Below, in pieces: positions 22,996 through 38,300 of a DNA stretch of 64,000 nucleotides. Each line of letters starts with the position of its first letter. The stretch's first letter is position 1. Origin of the DNA: Halichondria panicea (taxonomy: Eukaryota; Porifera; Demospongiae; Suberitida; Halichondriidae); the NCBI RefSeq assembly GCF_963675165.1, contig NC_087387.1, forward strand, positions 1,849,501 to 1,913,500. The letters run 5' to 3'. Below the pieces are notes generated by a model, which searched no databases, was not told where the DNA came from, and saw only the letters and a list, made by a program, of their open reading frames with translations. The position numbers and the translations under genes were made by a program.

Positions 22996-23358
22996 ACTCC
23001 AAATGAGACTCGCTACCTCTAGTCATTATGGCCATTATTTCTCTAATTATCCAATGAAATATTGAAATCATTTTTTTTCTTGTTCTTTGTTGCCTCTATT
23101 GGGCTCTAAGCACATGGTTGGCTGAATTTTTGTAGCTAATTCATTGATGACGTAACAATTTATATGATTTCATAGTAATGAATAATGATAATACTGCTCA
23201 CATCCGTTTATAATTTACTGGAGTCTCTGACGGAAAACTACAGTCTCATTTGGAGTGGCCTAACCAACTGAGTCTCAAAAATATATACTGGGTATTGTAT
23301 GCAACAATTAACATGCACGCACTATACTTAAAAATCTAAAATGTTGTCCCCATACTAT

Positions 23359-26300
23359 CTAAAACAATCCATCAATCTCTTCAGTAACAGGGTCAATGTC
23401 TATATCAAAGAAGCATGGTCGAGTGGGTAGCCCAGGCATAGTACTGATATCTCCCACCAGGGGGTATATAAACCCCGCCCCTACACTCGCACGGATATCT
23501 CGTATCGGGACCACGAAATCTGACGGTCGACCTTTGAGTGACGGGTCATGTGACAGAGAGAGGTGTGTCTTTGCCATACAAATAGGGAGTCCACCGAACC
23601 CTAGTTGCTCATAGCGATCCAGTTTGATCTTGGCTTCTTCAGCAAGGGTAATGTCAGATGCTCCGTAGATCTTGCAAGCGATAGTGCGTATCTTCTCCTC
23701 GAGGGACAGAGAGAGGTCGTAGAGGAACTTGAAATTACTGGAAGAAACGGATGCTTTCCTCACGGCCTCGGCCAAGTCCACCGCACCAGCACCTGTGTGT
23801 GTGTGTGTGTGTGGGGGGGGGGGGGGTGAGGGTAGCATGGTAGGTATAGGTACTTTGTATACAGGCAAATACAAGTTGATACACTGTACCGTACTACATG
23901 TACATGTATGAGTATATGTACACGTGTAATGATAACATGTTTAGAGACTCACGTATACGTATATACGTCGGTACTGAAGGAAGACTATACACCCAGAGAG
24001 TCAATAGACCAGAGTAATTATGTCCCTAAATATTAGAGTTAAGAGCTAGGCTCATATAAGTCACGCTCCAGTTGATTTACACTATCTCACCTCCTGTTGC
24101 CCAGTGACTGCAGATGATGGCATCGAATGCTCCAGAAGCTCGACTGAGCCTCTGTACTAGCTCCTGCTCAGCTAGACTATCTGTAATAAATCCATTGATT
24201 GCCACGACAACAGGGACACCAAATAATAGAACATTCTCAATGTGTTTCTGAAGATTTTGGAACCCAGCCTCGACCAGCGGCAGGTTCTCCTGTGAGGGTG
24301 TGCGTAGTGTGAGGGCGGCTAGACACTGTGACCATAAGGCATAATTTAATTACACATGTGTGTATTATCAAAAGTTCATTAGAAAGGGTACGCAACTCCA
24401 CTTAAAACCGTAGTAGGCGTTTCTTCTAACCTACGTCACAACCACATGCTATGAACTGTGAAATCAAATTTGCAAGAGCATTTTACACAGTCATATCAAG
24501 ACAACTAGACTTTGTACTTTCTGTAAATGGAGTGTTTCGGTAGGTAATAACTGACCTGAGAGTAGACAGGGTCTAGCGGCTGCCCTGAGGTGACAGTTGG
24601 CCCACCACCATGCATCTTGAGAGACCTCACTGTTGTTACCAGGACAGCACAGTTGGGAGCCAGATCTGCACAAGGAGGGAAGGTAGTCTGTGCCATTGTG
24701 TTCATTCATTTATCATGCAACCATGCACATACTCTTTACACATGCAACACAGTTATGTAAGCAATCCCTGTACGTGTGCTAATCTTTATGCGTACACAAT
24801 ACATTTTTATGATCAAAATATGAATGTACACACTTGTATAGGCAAGGACCATTAACATGCAATACAGTACTACCATGCACAATACACTACATTTTCCCAC
24901 CCACCACTGTATCTGCACTTGATGTTGAAGAATTTCTCCATGCCAATGTCCGCTCCAAACCCCGCCTCTGTGACCACAAAACCCTCCTCTCCCACTAGCT
25001 TCAACGCTATTTTGTCTGCCAGTATGGACGAGTTGCCGTGGGCGATGTTGGCAAATGGTCCAGCGTGCACAAATACAGGTGTGCCCTCTGAAAGTAAAAA
25101 GACTTAGGACATGGTATGCAGTTTTGTTTAAGTTATTTACCACACAGAATTCACATCACATAACCACAAGTAAATCTCATTAGTAGCTAAACAATGTTAG
25201 GGGTAAGTGGTTAAACATCATAAGTAAATTCTCACCCAGGGTTTGCATGAGGTTTGGTTTGATGGCGTCTTTCATTAAAACAGCCAGTGCTCCTGTTACT
25301 CCAAGATCATCTGCCGTTATTGTATTGCCCTGGCTGCTACTGGCAACCACAATCCGTCCAATCCGCTCCTTCATATCCGCGAGGTCATTAGTGAGAGCGA
25401 GTATTGCCATCAGCTCGCTGGCCACAGAGATATCAAACTGGGTCTGTGCATGGGGTTAGGGTGAATGGTGATTGGTGTCTACCACTGAGTTAAAGGCTAT
25501 ATAATTGGGGCGTCGCCCGATTTCTGTGTAAGTTTGTTTCATTCGTTTCACGGAAACCGGGCGTTGTGTTATTCACAGTTCGGTACAAAACATATCAAAT
25601 TTTCTTGCACTGCACAACTATTTTCCAGCCTTAATACCGTATAGCGGGTAATTTTCGGGGGACAAAATATTTGTGGTTCAGACATTTCATGGGTAATATC
25701 GAGCTTGCACTGCAGGTAAAGGTAAGCAAGGTCGTGGGTAAAATATTCGTGGTCAGACTTTCAACCACAAAAACCACGAATATTTTGCCCCACGAAAATT
25801 ACCCTCTATACAATAGTGAGAACAAAAATAATGGTCTCAAAATAATTATGGCTGTAAACGTTAAGAATAAATCATATGTTGGTTGAAGGGTTGGCGAGCA
25901 GTGTATAATTATACTTGGAATTCAGGCTAAGTTTAAGGGATGCAAGTTAGCCCTATACTATGAAGTGGTGCTTGGGGTTCCTGTATTGATAATGGTGGGT
26001 ATATACTGAAAGATAAACTGTGGGCTGTGTGTATAAACTTGTGGTATCCTGGTAAGATATGATCCCCTCACCTCTCTGCTGTGACCTTTCTCAGTCTTGC
26101 TCTGACCGATGGTGATTTTACGGAGATAGCGATCGTTGGTATCCATGACTCTGTTCCATGTGATGGTGGAGGGGTCAATGTCCAGTCGGGAGAACTGACC
26201 AATCTCAGCACTGCTCAGATCACCAGGGTTCCTGTATTTAAAGGAAATTATGCAACAATTAGCATTATAATTATAGTGCATGCATAATTATGTAAAGAGT

Positions 26301-29300
26301 CTTGAATACGTACACAAGTTCATTTACAAGTTCTCTTAATTATTATGTCATAAAAATGTGTGAGGGTATAATTATAGCTAGAAATATGCAATTGTTATGT
26401 TATCATCTTGGGTATACATGCACATGCTAGTCTCGCGGGCCATACTCAAGTATCAGATTGTGGAGTATGGGACTATACATATGCTGGCTGCTACAGAGTA
26501 CATGCATAATTGTAATTTGCTAGCAGCCTTGACATCAAACTCAAAGTGCACAAAATGTATAATTATAATTATTGGCAAAATAATTATAGTGCAATGTACT
26601 ATTATACACCGTATAACAGGAAAATTTGCTGGGTATTATATTTGGTGAATGAACCATTTGAACTGACTTGGTGTTTCTTAATTTGGCGTCTCAGGCGTGG
26701 CTACTACAGCAATGACGTTGTATCCACCGGAAAACTTTAATTTTAGGTTTTAAATTTGGTGGTCTTCTGTAAAATTTGCCAAATCACCAAATTAAAACAG
26801 CCACCAAATATTTTCAGTTATACGGTTATACCCAATTTAGGGCAGACACATATAGTGGACAGCAGCTGTCACAACACAGAGATAATAAATAAACCATAGT
26901 GTGCATATTGTGGGCGGGGATCATTTATTCAGACAAATAGGCAAGTTGTGTGTGTAATATTGAACAGTGTGTTTATCCACCCACTAACAACGATTCCACC
27001 CACTTTTATATCAACTAGCCACAAAGAACACTGCCAACAAAGTGAGTGATCTAGCACATTAAGCAATAATTAACAGTATAACTATAAACATACACAGATG
27101 TCCAGCAAACTGACCATTGATGATCTCCATGAGATAACAACAGAGCTGCTACCAGCTAGAAACGAATGGCAGGAAATAGGAACGGCTCTAGGTCTTAAAG
27201 CATCCGACATACAAGGAATAAACAGCACAAAACCGCAACGAGCACTTTCAACAGTGTTGACTACTGCCCTCCAAAGGAGATCAGATCTCACCTGGGGAAA
27301 ACTTATTGACGTCTTAAGAGAACCATTAGTATCACAAGATGCTCTAGCAAACAAACTAGCAAAAAAATATGGTGGGTTGTTTTTTTAATTCCCCGTGCCA
27401 GCTGACACAATGTTACTTTGAAATTCTATAAAATGGCTACCTTCTCTCGTAGGAGCTTCAACGATGCCAGACAGTCGAACACTCCCAAAAAGTATAACAT
27501 TATGAACAGTTAGTGCACACCATTCATACTATCCTATACATTACAGACTTAAGCTCTAAAGAAGACTCCATTGATGGTGTACCACCACCAGACGAAGACC
27601 CTGGTAAGTGCATGCAATTAAGCCTTCTGTGCCAATCCATACTACGTATATCTGTATGGGCAATACACGATATACTATACACACTCTACCGAGATTACAC
27701 CTACTCAAATTGAACGCTACGCAAAAGCAATGGGTGCATGGAATATGAAGAGTTCTATCTTAATGGTTTGGAATTAAGCATAGATATAACTATATAGAGG
27801 ATATGGATTGAAAACAAAAGTCAAAATGTCTACTTTTACACAGGGTGTGTGGCTTAATTCTGAAACCATCCGTGTTGCCGGCCAAACCCCGGGAACCACT
27901 ATTATATTTTGAAGGCCTTATGCAGAACTTTTTAAGCCTCGCACCCCTTGATGGTGGGTATATTATGTGGAATTATCAATCAAATTCTCGATTGTTGGGA
28001 AATAAGCTACAGGTACACAGCGTTTTGTTCACACTTCTGAGATACTTCTGTATCAGAGGAAGTCCGACATGCGTGCACGAATCACTACAAGTTCAGTGCA
28101 TTGATGTCATTGCGGTGTCATGTGATAATGCCTGGCCACAATGCACTGAACTTGTAGTGATTCGTGCACGCATGTCGGACCTCCTCTGCTTCTGTATATA
28201 TACCATACTGGAAACCACTCCCCTTCTCTTGAAGAGAAAGGGACTGGAAAGCTGCAGTGTTGAGAGTTGTCCCTTTGTAATGCAATTGCACGTAATGCGT
28301 AAAGTATGGGTGATATTGCTTCAGCCTCGAGAACAGACCATCAGTGACGTACTTATACTCGAGGCCGATATATTTTGTGCCAGCGCGTGGGCGGTGGCAC
28401 ATGACTATTTGTGACGTTTGCATTCTTGTGGGAGTGTGACATTCTTCATGCAGCACTGAGACACTCTCAACATGACAGCTTACCAGTCTCTTTCTCCCCA
28501 AGAGAATAAGGGACTAGTAAGCTGCCAGTATATAAGTATTATAGTATAGCTAAGACTGCCTAACTAAGTAGTGTACTAGCTGTATGACTTCAACAATGGA
28601 AAAAAAGTGCACGTTCAGCAGCAGGATTGTTGTACTGACAGTAAGCCAATCGTTTGTCTCCTAGCCTGAATATATAGGCCTCGAAAAACCGGGGCAACAC
28701 GGATGACAATTAGAGACCGAATCCATTCCCACTCCATCTTTTCTTAATCTACGAATGAAGCAAGGGAAATTTTTCTTTTAGTTTCTCAGAATCAATTTAA
28801 ATGCCTTGAATACCCCCATTAAATAAATTTAGTGTTTTAAATTTTTAGACTAGTGAAGGGGGAAGCTGAATTGTTTGGGGGGAAAGCTTCCTCCCTGGTG
28901 GAATAGGCTTATTTTCGAAAAACGGTCGATTGGTCGAATTTTCACCACCTATAATTGGGTTACATATCAGTGCTTGAAATTCGCATATAATTATAGTCAA
29001 TATACAACAATGGTAATCGAAGTGTATTTACATGCAGATAGTCCACAACTATATTCAATGAAGAATCGACAAGCTCTGATCATCAACATCGTCAAGCACC
29101 CAACGAAAGAGAGACACGGCTCAGACAAAGACAAAGATGCACTGGAAGAAACGTTAAAAATGCTGGGATACACTGTGCATATTGAAACAGACCTAAAACG
29201 CGATGAGATAATTCCAAAAGTTCTCGAACATGCAGAAAAAGACAAACACTGCGACAGTTTTATCTGCTGCATCTTGGCACACGGTAATCAGGGTGTGGTA

Positions 29301-32300
29301 TTTGGGTCAGATGGAAAGGAAGTCGAGATAAAAAAAATTTCAAAGGAACTTAACACGATAAAACAGTTGAGAGGGAACCCGAAAATATTTTTTTTCCAAG
29401 CTTGTCAGGGAAGTGATGCTCCAAAAGGTATAGCTGCGACTGATAATGTGTCCAGTGTAAGTGGTGCTAAGCCTATAGAGATAGATGTAGCCATTCCGAA
29501 ACTGCCTCGAGATAGCGACTTCTTCTACGGCTGTGCATCGTCTTTTGAAACTGTTTCCATGCGAGACCACAACGAAGGCTCACTGTACATACAGGCCCTT
29601 TGCCGAGTCTTAAAGAGAAAGTACAAAAAAGAAGATCTTATAACCATGGTTACCAGGGTCCACTATCAAGTTGCTGGGGATGAACGACAACTACCAACGG
29701 GCGAGTCCTACCAACAGCAACCACAGCTAGTGTCCACTTTAAGGAAACTAGTGAAGTTTTAGTTCGTAGAACATGCATACAGACGTAGCAACATCCAGTT
29801 AGTTTTAACAAGAAATGTACGTATATAAGGCAATTTAGCACAAGGTTAGTGTAGGTAGGAGATAGTATCATTATAATTATACATGTACATGCATGCACAT
29901 GTATAATTATAACGATACTGACATGTATAGTACTACATACACACACTTACGTTTTGTTAATTCCCAGTTTTTTTAGCCTCCTCAATTGAATTGCTGAAAA
30001 TGTTCTCTTTCCATTTTTTGTGGGCACCAGTCGATTGAAGAGAGCCTGAGGGCAAGACAGTCACTAATTATAGTAGGAAAAGAAATTCAAAGCATTATAA
30101 TTATACAATTGTGCCGACAGGTTTGGGTAAGCGAGAAAAAGCTATCACTGATTGGGCACAATACTTTAAAGCTTCATACTAGGTGGTTACGCTGTGAACA
30201 GCTTATAGTGATCATAATTATTGAAGCGGACTACATGTAAAATATTATTATGTACTTTGTTCGACTGGGTGTTCTCGTGGAAGATCCTGGTGTCAATCTG
30301 AGCAGCTAAGAGATTATTAGCAGCTGTGATAGCGTGGATATCACCCGTCAGGTGGAGATTGAAGTCCTCCATGGGGATCACCTGAGAGTATCCCCCACCG
30401 GCAGCACCCCCTGTGATGATAGGGTGTGTGTGACTGCGTTATAGAAAAAATGAGGAGGAACGGTATCTATAATTTTATAATGTAATTTGATGAAAGGTCA
30501 CATATATACCATTAGATCGCGTGACGTCCCCAAGTATGAAAATATTATATCAAGAACAACAGATAAAGGACCTCTGAATAAGGGACACTGTATCCCATCT
30601 ATAAAGGACAGAACTTCTGTCCCAGTTTACATACATAATAATACCTGAGGCTACATAATAGTTATTATAGTACACGCATTGAAGAGTGCACACCTACCTT
30701 TAATCCCAAAGGTTGGTCCCTGCGATGGCTGCCTCACACAAGCAAACACATTAAGCTTAAGGTGAGCTCCCAAAGCCTGGGCCAGACCAATGGTGGTGGT
30801 GCTCTTGCCCTCGCCAAGGGGGGTGGGCGTCACTCCAGTCACAACCACGTACCTGTGACAGTGTGAGGTGCATGTGTGGGGTGAGGATGCATACGAAGTG
30901 ACGATGCAAGAATGGCTACTAGAGAAAAAGTGTGCAAAATGAAAGGCAGAATGAAATGAGCTCATGCAATAATTATGCTTAGCCAGTTCGCTTGCATGTA
31001 CATGCACAGTAGATAGTAGAGTAGAGCACTGAAGTGCTAACCCCCCTTGGCAGTCAGTAAAGTCAGCAAAAAAGCCTGGAGTTTTAGAAATATATGGCTC
31101 CTATAGTATATGTTTTGGCAACAACCCCACATCATAATTATAGCTCTAGAGATCCTTCCATTGTTCCTGGTACGGGATCACTTCAAAAAAAGTAAAGACT
31201 GCATGCGTGTAGCTAAACCCTCGGCTGTTGACATGAATAAGAAAAGTAATAAGACCTATAGAAACCAGAAGAGTGTTATATGAACCTATATATGTGAACA
31301 ACATACACATAATATACATGCATGTACTGTGACAGTGTATCTATATATATAGATAGTCACCTTCCATTGGGCCTTTCTTTGAGTCTTTCCAGCACAGAGA
31401 GTGAGACCTTCGCTTTGTGTGTGCCATACAGCTCCGTCTGCAGGAGGGAGGAGATAAAATATAGCCGAGTCTTGGGCAATGTCTACTTAAATTGCTCGAA
31501 TTGTGTCCTAGGTAGACTTCATGTATTATATGTCATGTACAGTACACGTCAATAGAAGCATTGCATGGCCATATGTTGTAAAACGAGGAATACGGAATGG
31601 AATGCATGCATGGAATATGGAATGGAATATATGGAATGACGTAATGAAGAGTAAAAACATATTTTTAGCGGACACATGCTAGCAGAGCTGCATGTATAAA
31701 AGAATTAAGAGAGGGCATGCAACAGCAAAACAGCAGAATCCACGATGAAGGTTTCTATAAACTTCTCTGTCGTTATAACATGACTGAGCCGTGGCTATGA
31801 CTGGTGGCTAAACCATGTTTTTAGTCTCTCATTAGGGGAGCATTAGAAATGCCTAATTATTATTTAACTAGCGGAGTTGAGGGCTAATTAACAGTCATCA
31901 GTCATAGTCCGGCTCACCCTCCAAGGAGCGTTGCGGTAATTATGGGTATGTATAGTTGTACTTTATGAACTGCCTCATGTTCTTGAATGTGTAGTTAGGG
32001 TTAAGTGCAAGGCATGCACTTAGCTATGTTTCTCGGAGCATCGAGAATTAAATGTGCATAAAGTGCTAAAAATAGAATTTTTTCTTTTTAGTACTTTTTT
32101 ATTTTTAACACTTCATGCAAATGCACAATCATTCATCCGCACATTGGCACCCTAAACGCTAGTGGTAGGATTTAACTTCAAAATGATACCAAGATTGCTA
32201 AATGCGTGTTAATTCCCAGCTTGAGATATAGTATGAAACGATATTTTGATTTCTCCATACAAAAGATGATCATTCAGTATGTCTCTTCAACACTGAGGTA

Positions 32301-35300
32301 TAACTTGTTTATAGCATATATCACCAATGGTTAAAAAAGCAAATAAATGTAGGAGAAAGATTAATATAAGCTTTGGAGCCTAGACTTTCACTCCACCTAT
32401 TTGGGGGGACTAAGCCCTATCACGTATGTGTAATTGCAGAAATTTTATGTTGGACTATGTAGCTAACTAGTGTTAGACAATAGACGTTTTTATTCTCGTC
32501 TATAAAAGCTTTTGTAACACTTTTACTTGTAAGTCATACATACTGCACTATAATGATGAAATGAATGCTCTATAATAACAAGTACTGAAAGCTGCGCTGT
32601 GCTAATGCCTCTCGAAGAAACAGATCAAGGTCAGAATACATGTAGGTTGTAATGTGCGTGCACGTGCACTTAGGGCATTGAACTGTGACACGTATTGTAT
32701 GTACATAGGCCGGGAAAAAACCTCAAAATTGCTAAGCTCTCGCAGATACCCATGCATTTTTGATGATTTGTACCCATAAACCAATTAGTGACTGTAATTA
32801 GCTAAGGTCAAGTGGTTCCAGCCTCCTCTGTGCCAGGCCCACACGATTGTTTCTTATCAATCAACAGTCAGGGTTTCATCTAGTGGGGGGCTGGGGTGAA
32901 CCTTCCCCCCAAAATATTCGTATAATAATAACATCATCACATGAGTACTGTCTATGATGTGGAATCAGAGGAGGGAGGACACGATTAACCTTTAGCTCTA
33001 ATTAGCTAATTATCGCGACCTTTTAATGAAATTCTTTGAACGATTCATCTTTTCTTTCTTTATAACCTCTACACATTGGGACACACAGAACAGTACTGTA
33101 GTATGAGTGACAGGCAATTCTTGCAGGCACAGAGCAAACTATAAACATAAAGGGGTGCTAGAAGCTGAGACTGTTAGTGTCATTGATGTTCTTCATGTTG
33201 GAGACACTCTGAACTAAACAATTCCATGTTGCAGCTTTATCACAAAGACAGGAGTGCCTGGGGTGCTTCTCACAGGGATCTTGGAGACAGGAGTGCTCCT
33301 CATAGGGATCCTGGAGACAGGATCAAGAGTGCTTCTCACAGAGACAAGATCAGAGTGCCTGGGATGCTTCTCACAGGGATCTTAGAGATAGAAGTACTTG
33401 AGGTGCTTCTTATAGGGGTCCTATTACCTTCAGGTCGTGACAACTTGGCCATAGGGGTACCTCCAGTAGGAGAAAAGGCTTACTTTGCTCTAGCTCTTGT
33501 GTCCAATATGTAGAGGTTATAAAGAAAGAAAAGATGAATTGTTCAAAGAATGTAATTAAAAGGTCGCGATAATTAGCTAATTAGAGCTAAGGTTAATCGT
33601 GTCCTCCCTCCTCTGATGTGGAATATGTAACTAGATCTACTGTGATGCACTAGCATGTAATAGGGGTGTGGTCAACAAATGTGGGAGTGGCCAAACATTT
33701 TGCAGCGTGCGTAAACCTTCCCCCCAAAACTTTTAATCCTATAGATGAGAAACCCTGACAGTCTATTGTATAGAACACAACCAGAGACAGTCAGGCTGCC
33801 TCTTCTTTATTATGGATCAGGGGGACTCACCAAGGACTTCCCTAATTGTATATCATAGGAGGTTTTCCAGGAAAAATTAATTACTGTTATAGTACATACA
33901 GCGCAATACAATAGTAATTATATGCATGAGTAACTTGCATTCCCTCAACCTACCTACCTGAAAACCTGTTATTATACTCAGCAATCATCTTTGCCCTATA
34001 GAAAGATGACTATAATGTCACTTTTAGCTGCTATGCTAGTGTGTGGACTGTTCAATCAAATTGGATTAGCTCAAGGTAAGAAAATTATTCATGGAGTACA
34101 CTGAAGAGCAGGAAAGTCTTTTGGAAGGGCTTTTGCTGAATGACTATAAAAGACCATGCATTAGCAACTCTATTCATTTACCTATAATTATAATAGCTAT
34201 GTATGTATATTATGTGTATGCCAGACCATTGTATTAATCCTACGTACCCTAACCCAACCCCCCTATTAAATGACATTGACAATAACAATTAAATTGTCTC
34301 CCTAGTTGCTACGAACCTTCAATGCTTACAGTTTCGTTACTAGTACGAGATGAAAGTTCAAAGTCATTGTCAGATTGAAATATTTGCTTGCCTACCGGGT
34401 CCAAAATGTTGACTAAAAATCAGTGAAACAGTCAATTTGGTCTGACCTTGTTATGACAAACGAGTTAGTCATTTTATTCTATGCAGAATCAACTCAAGAT
34501 CATCAGAAGCCCATATGTGTTATACATGGCTATACCATACAGGGTGATTTCATATACGTATGCGAGGCTGTACAATCTAATGTACAGATTATGCACGTAA
34601 CAGTGGGCGGTGGACAGCAGTATCGAAACTTAACACAGCTAGTCGATTATGTTCGACTGTCTAAAGGAAAAAATTGTCTATACGTTGATTCATATACTGA
34701 GCGATGCACCAGACTCCGCGTTGAGTTAGGAAAAGAACTAAAAGGGGCCAATGTATCGGTGTGTGTACTACATGGACCCAAGAATGATACTAAAAACGAC
34801 TGCAGCACCCAACTTGATCTGACCAGTATAACAGGTTAGTAATAATGTGTCAGGGGAGTATATAATTATACGTAAGTGGACCAAGGGAAGCAAGGGGGTA
34901 GTTGGAGCTAGGGAAGGAAATGGATAATTGGAGGGAAGTAGGTGGATAGTTGGAGGGGTTTATAAACCGGAAGTTAAATATATATACACAGATTTATACA
35001 AGTGCATTTTTCTTCTCAGATGAACCAACACAAACTAATTTAAATAACAGCAATACAGACTCAGGTAAGTAGTACAGCTTAATACTATACGGACACAGAA
35101 TAAGACACAATCCATCACAGGAGTACCCGGGGAAGACTGTGCAAGGAATTTAACTATCACTGGTGTTTTACTAGGAGCTGCAATTGTCGTCCTCTTCATT
35201 ATTATTAGTGCTCTATGTATCATCTACGTTTATAAGAAGCGTGTGGCTCTACTACACAAACACAGCCAAATCGCAAGAGAGGTAAATAAATTGTACCTAC

Positions 35301-38300
35301 TAACTAAACAGTTAAAGTTAAAACAACCTGTTGGTGGGTGGAGTTTAAAAGTGGAGCTTAAAAATGACTATAATTTATAGTCTGAGCCTCAATTATCTGA
35401 AACCACATGCATGCATGGTTCATTTTGGTATCCGAATGAGCTCAGATAATTGAGTATGTGTACAAGAGTCTACTTTTTTATACTCAATAATGTGTGTATA
35501 GACTACTGGGGTATACACGTATGCATGATCACATTCACTACTCGCATTTCCCCCGTACAGGAGATGTGCAACATGTATGAGGATGAACCTATTATGGATG
35601 TTAACTCTTGACACAACAGTAATTGCTCGAATTGTGTCCTTGGTAGACTTAATGTAATTGATGTCATGTACAGTAAAAGTGTGATCGTGTACACAAATGC
35701 CTAGCTGGGTTTAATCTAAAAATTTATTTTTTATTCATAAAAGCACTGCATGGCACTGCATGGCAATTATTTGACAATACTTTATAATTATATAGGCCCA
35801 GAAAAAACAAGCTGGTCAAATACACCTGTATAGTGGAAAATGACTCGTACGTTTTTCTCGTTCAAACTGTATATTCAACTGTACAGGACGAGCTCAAGAA
35901 GTGGTGGTTTGAATAATAGCTATAGCCAATAACTCTTCCTATTACCCTATAATTATGTTATAGATAGTACATGGGCATGAGGTATCTCTATGTGTTATAG
36001 TGTCCCATATCACGAGGGCTTTGCCCGAGGGATGAGGGACACTATAACCATAGATACCGAATGCACATGTGCTAACTGATTTAGATCCCACTTTTAATTG
36101 GCTGCCTCAGGCAAGAAGTGTATCTATAAAAGCAGCAAGCCTTAGCTAACAACAGCTTTATATTTTCGAAAATGTCCTGTTCTGACAAGCTAGATGATTT
36201 CTGCTTCTCTGCTAAAAAACCTTGCATTGGCCTTGCTTCAACATTGGAATGGACAAATTAGTGACTCCACCTTGTGCAGGAAGCGCTCTGCAACGAATGA
36301 GCCCAGCCTCCTCTTTTCTCTGCACTCAAGCCCCACCCCAGCTCAAGCTTCTCAGTAAACTGTTCTGATCTGTACGGCTAGCTAGCAAGGAACAGCTTGC
36401 AGCAATGCTACAGTGCACTATCGTTCCCAAAAAGACACAAGAGTCTACTGAAGTAAACAATTTTGAAACATGGCTGCAGGATAGAAAAACAGAAGTCAGG
36501 AGGACGAAGTTGACAAATGCTACATGTAGAAGACATGCTTTCATGCTTGTGACAATGGACCCAGAACTATTAAAATCATTGGCTCTTAGCGTTCCTCGTA
36601 GAGACAAGAAAAGATACTGATGAACCCTACCATCAACCCAGCAAACGCTATAAAAACTGGTAGTGAAAAAACTGAACAGCCATAGCTATTTATCATGCAG
36701 CTACAGCTTTATTTATCAATTCTGTACATTCAAAAAATTATACTTGCACTTTATACCCTCAAGCTTATAATTCCCTGGGAAACTATGAGATTATGGCTCA
36801 TAATTCCCTGCTAAAAAACACACAAGTGGGATCTAAATAATAGTTAGAGTACAGTGTAGAGGGGTTTATGACAGTAAACCTCCCGACTACGAGGGCGTGA
36901 GCCCGAGGGGGGTGTGTGGTTTACTGTCATAAACCCCGAGGCACTGTGCATTAATTGATATATGTCCCATCTGATTGGCTGACTGGTTGCTATGCATCAA
37001 GCTGCATGACTACCACATAGCAACACTATTCAAACAAGAAGACAACTAGGAAAAGAGAACTCGTCCACACACCAGGGCTGCTGTCCACACTCAAATCCTT
37101 GCGCAGCCTGGACAGAATATGAGCAGCCAGCCCCTCCCTCAAAGCGAACGTACAGAGCCACTCCCCCTCTCTGTTCAATTAGTCAGCCCCTCCCTCCACT
37201 TACTGCGCAGCAACCAAACAACACAGCTAGCTCTAGACGGTGTCTAGACCAGCTCTCTTCAGCTATGCCAGGCTAGTAGGCAAGCAAAGGTAAGCTTAAA
37301 ATAGCCACTCCTATATTATTACTAAACTGGCTTCTTTTTATTTAAATACAGAAGCTGAACAGGCCTAGTGCAGTGCGTGGTGCTAGTGAGCAAGGCTCAG
37401 CCTGAGCCCTAGCCCTCTCCCAGAGTGTCTCTAAAGCAGCCCCTTAATTCTGCAAGCACACAGCAGAATTTTTGATGAACTAGTATAGTCTACAGACTAC
37501 ACCCTCTGTCTCTATGTTTTCATTTATGACATTTTGTTTCTCATGCAAGACATTTTCATTCATCGAAAACACAATTAATTTATTTTTAGTTGCATATGCT
37601 TGAGTAGCCTCGATTCCAGGCCGCTCTTGCTCGAAGAGCGAAGAGAGGGCCTGGTATCGACTGTTTGCGCATGCGCCACCTATTACCCAGAAAGTGGGTA
37701 ATTCGGATACCATTGTATTTGCTCAGTAAAACAATGACGTCACAACAAACGGAAGTGGATTGAAGAAAGTGGATAGAAGAAGGTTTCTAGCCCGTGTTAT
37801 AGCATTCTAATAGCTACCCTTAGCCTACTATGTTAACAAAGGACTCACAGCCTGCAATAGTGTGGATAACAATCCTCTGAACGGAGGGGAAGGCTGACCA
37901 ATAGCCTATATGGATAGGCCACGCCCATCTGACACTAACCTTGGTGAAATTCGACTCTATCAGAAAGAAATTGCTGCTGTAACCAATACAGCTCTGTCTC
38001 TAGCTAGCTAGCTATATAGCTCTGTGTCTGACTTTTAATATGAAGAGTATTCTTTGTCTGTATAATAATTATGTTATTCAGGATATAATTCGGGTAAAAA
38101 TTCAGTTTAATGGAAAACATTACGGGAATATTATCCAATAATTTTGCGCATGCGCAAGCAGTCAGTAGCAGGCCTAATAATTAGGCCTTGTGAAGGAGGC
38201 TAATGCTTGAGGTGCCAATTTATGAGCCATTTTTCCCTTGTAGCCCTGAGGTGCCAATTTATGACAGTTAAACCCCACTAGACTACATAGCAAAAGTGTA

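Noticed and set aside
23605-23911. Plus-strand frames opposite MTHFD1 exon 17
   Set aside because: Shadow frames of the conserved minus-strand coding exon.
27845-28501. Long open frames of 189 and 127 codons
   Set aside because: They lie wholly inside the MITE at 27867-28705 and read through its nested fold-back; the translations show mirrored low-meaning sequence.
33226-33513. 95-codon frame with repeated Asp/Arg/Gly-type units
   Set aside because: Product of the 30-bp tandem array in the centre of a transposon; no start context or homologue.
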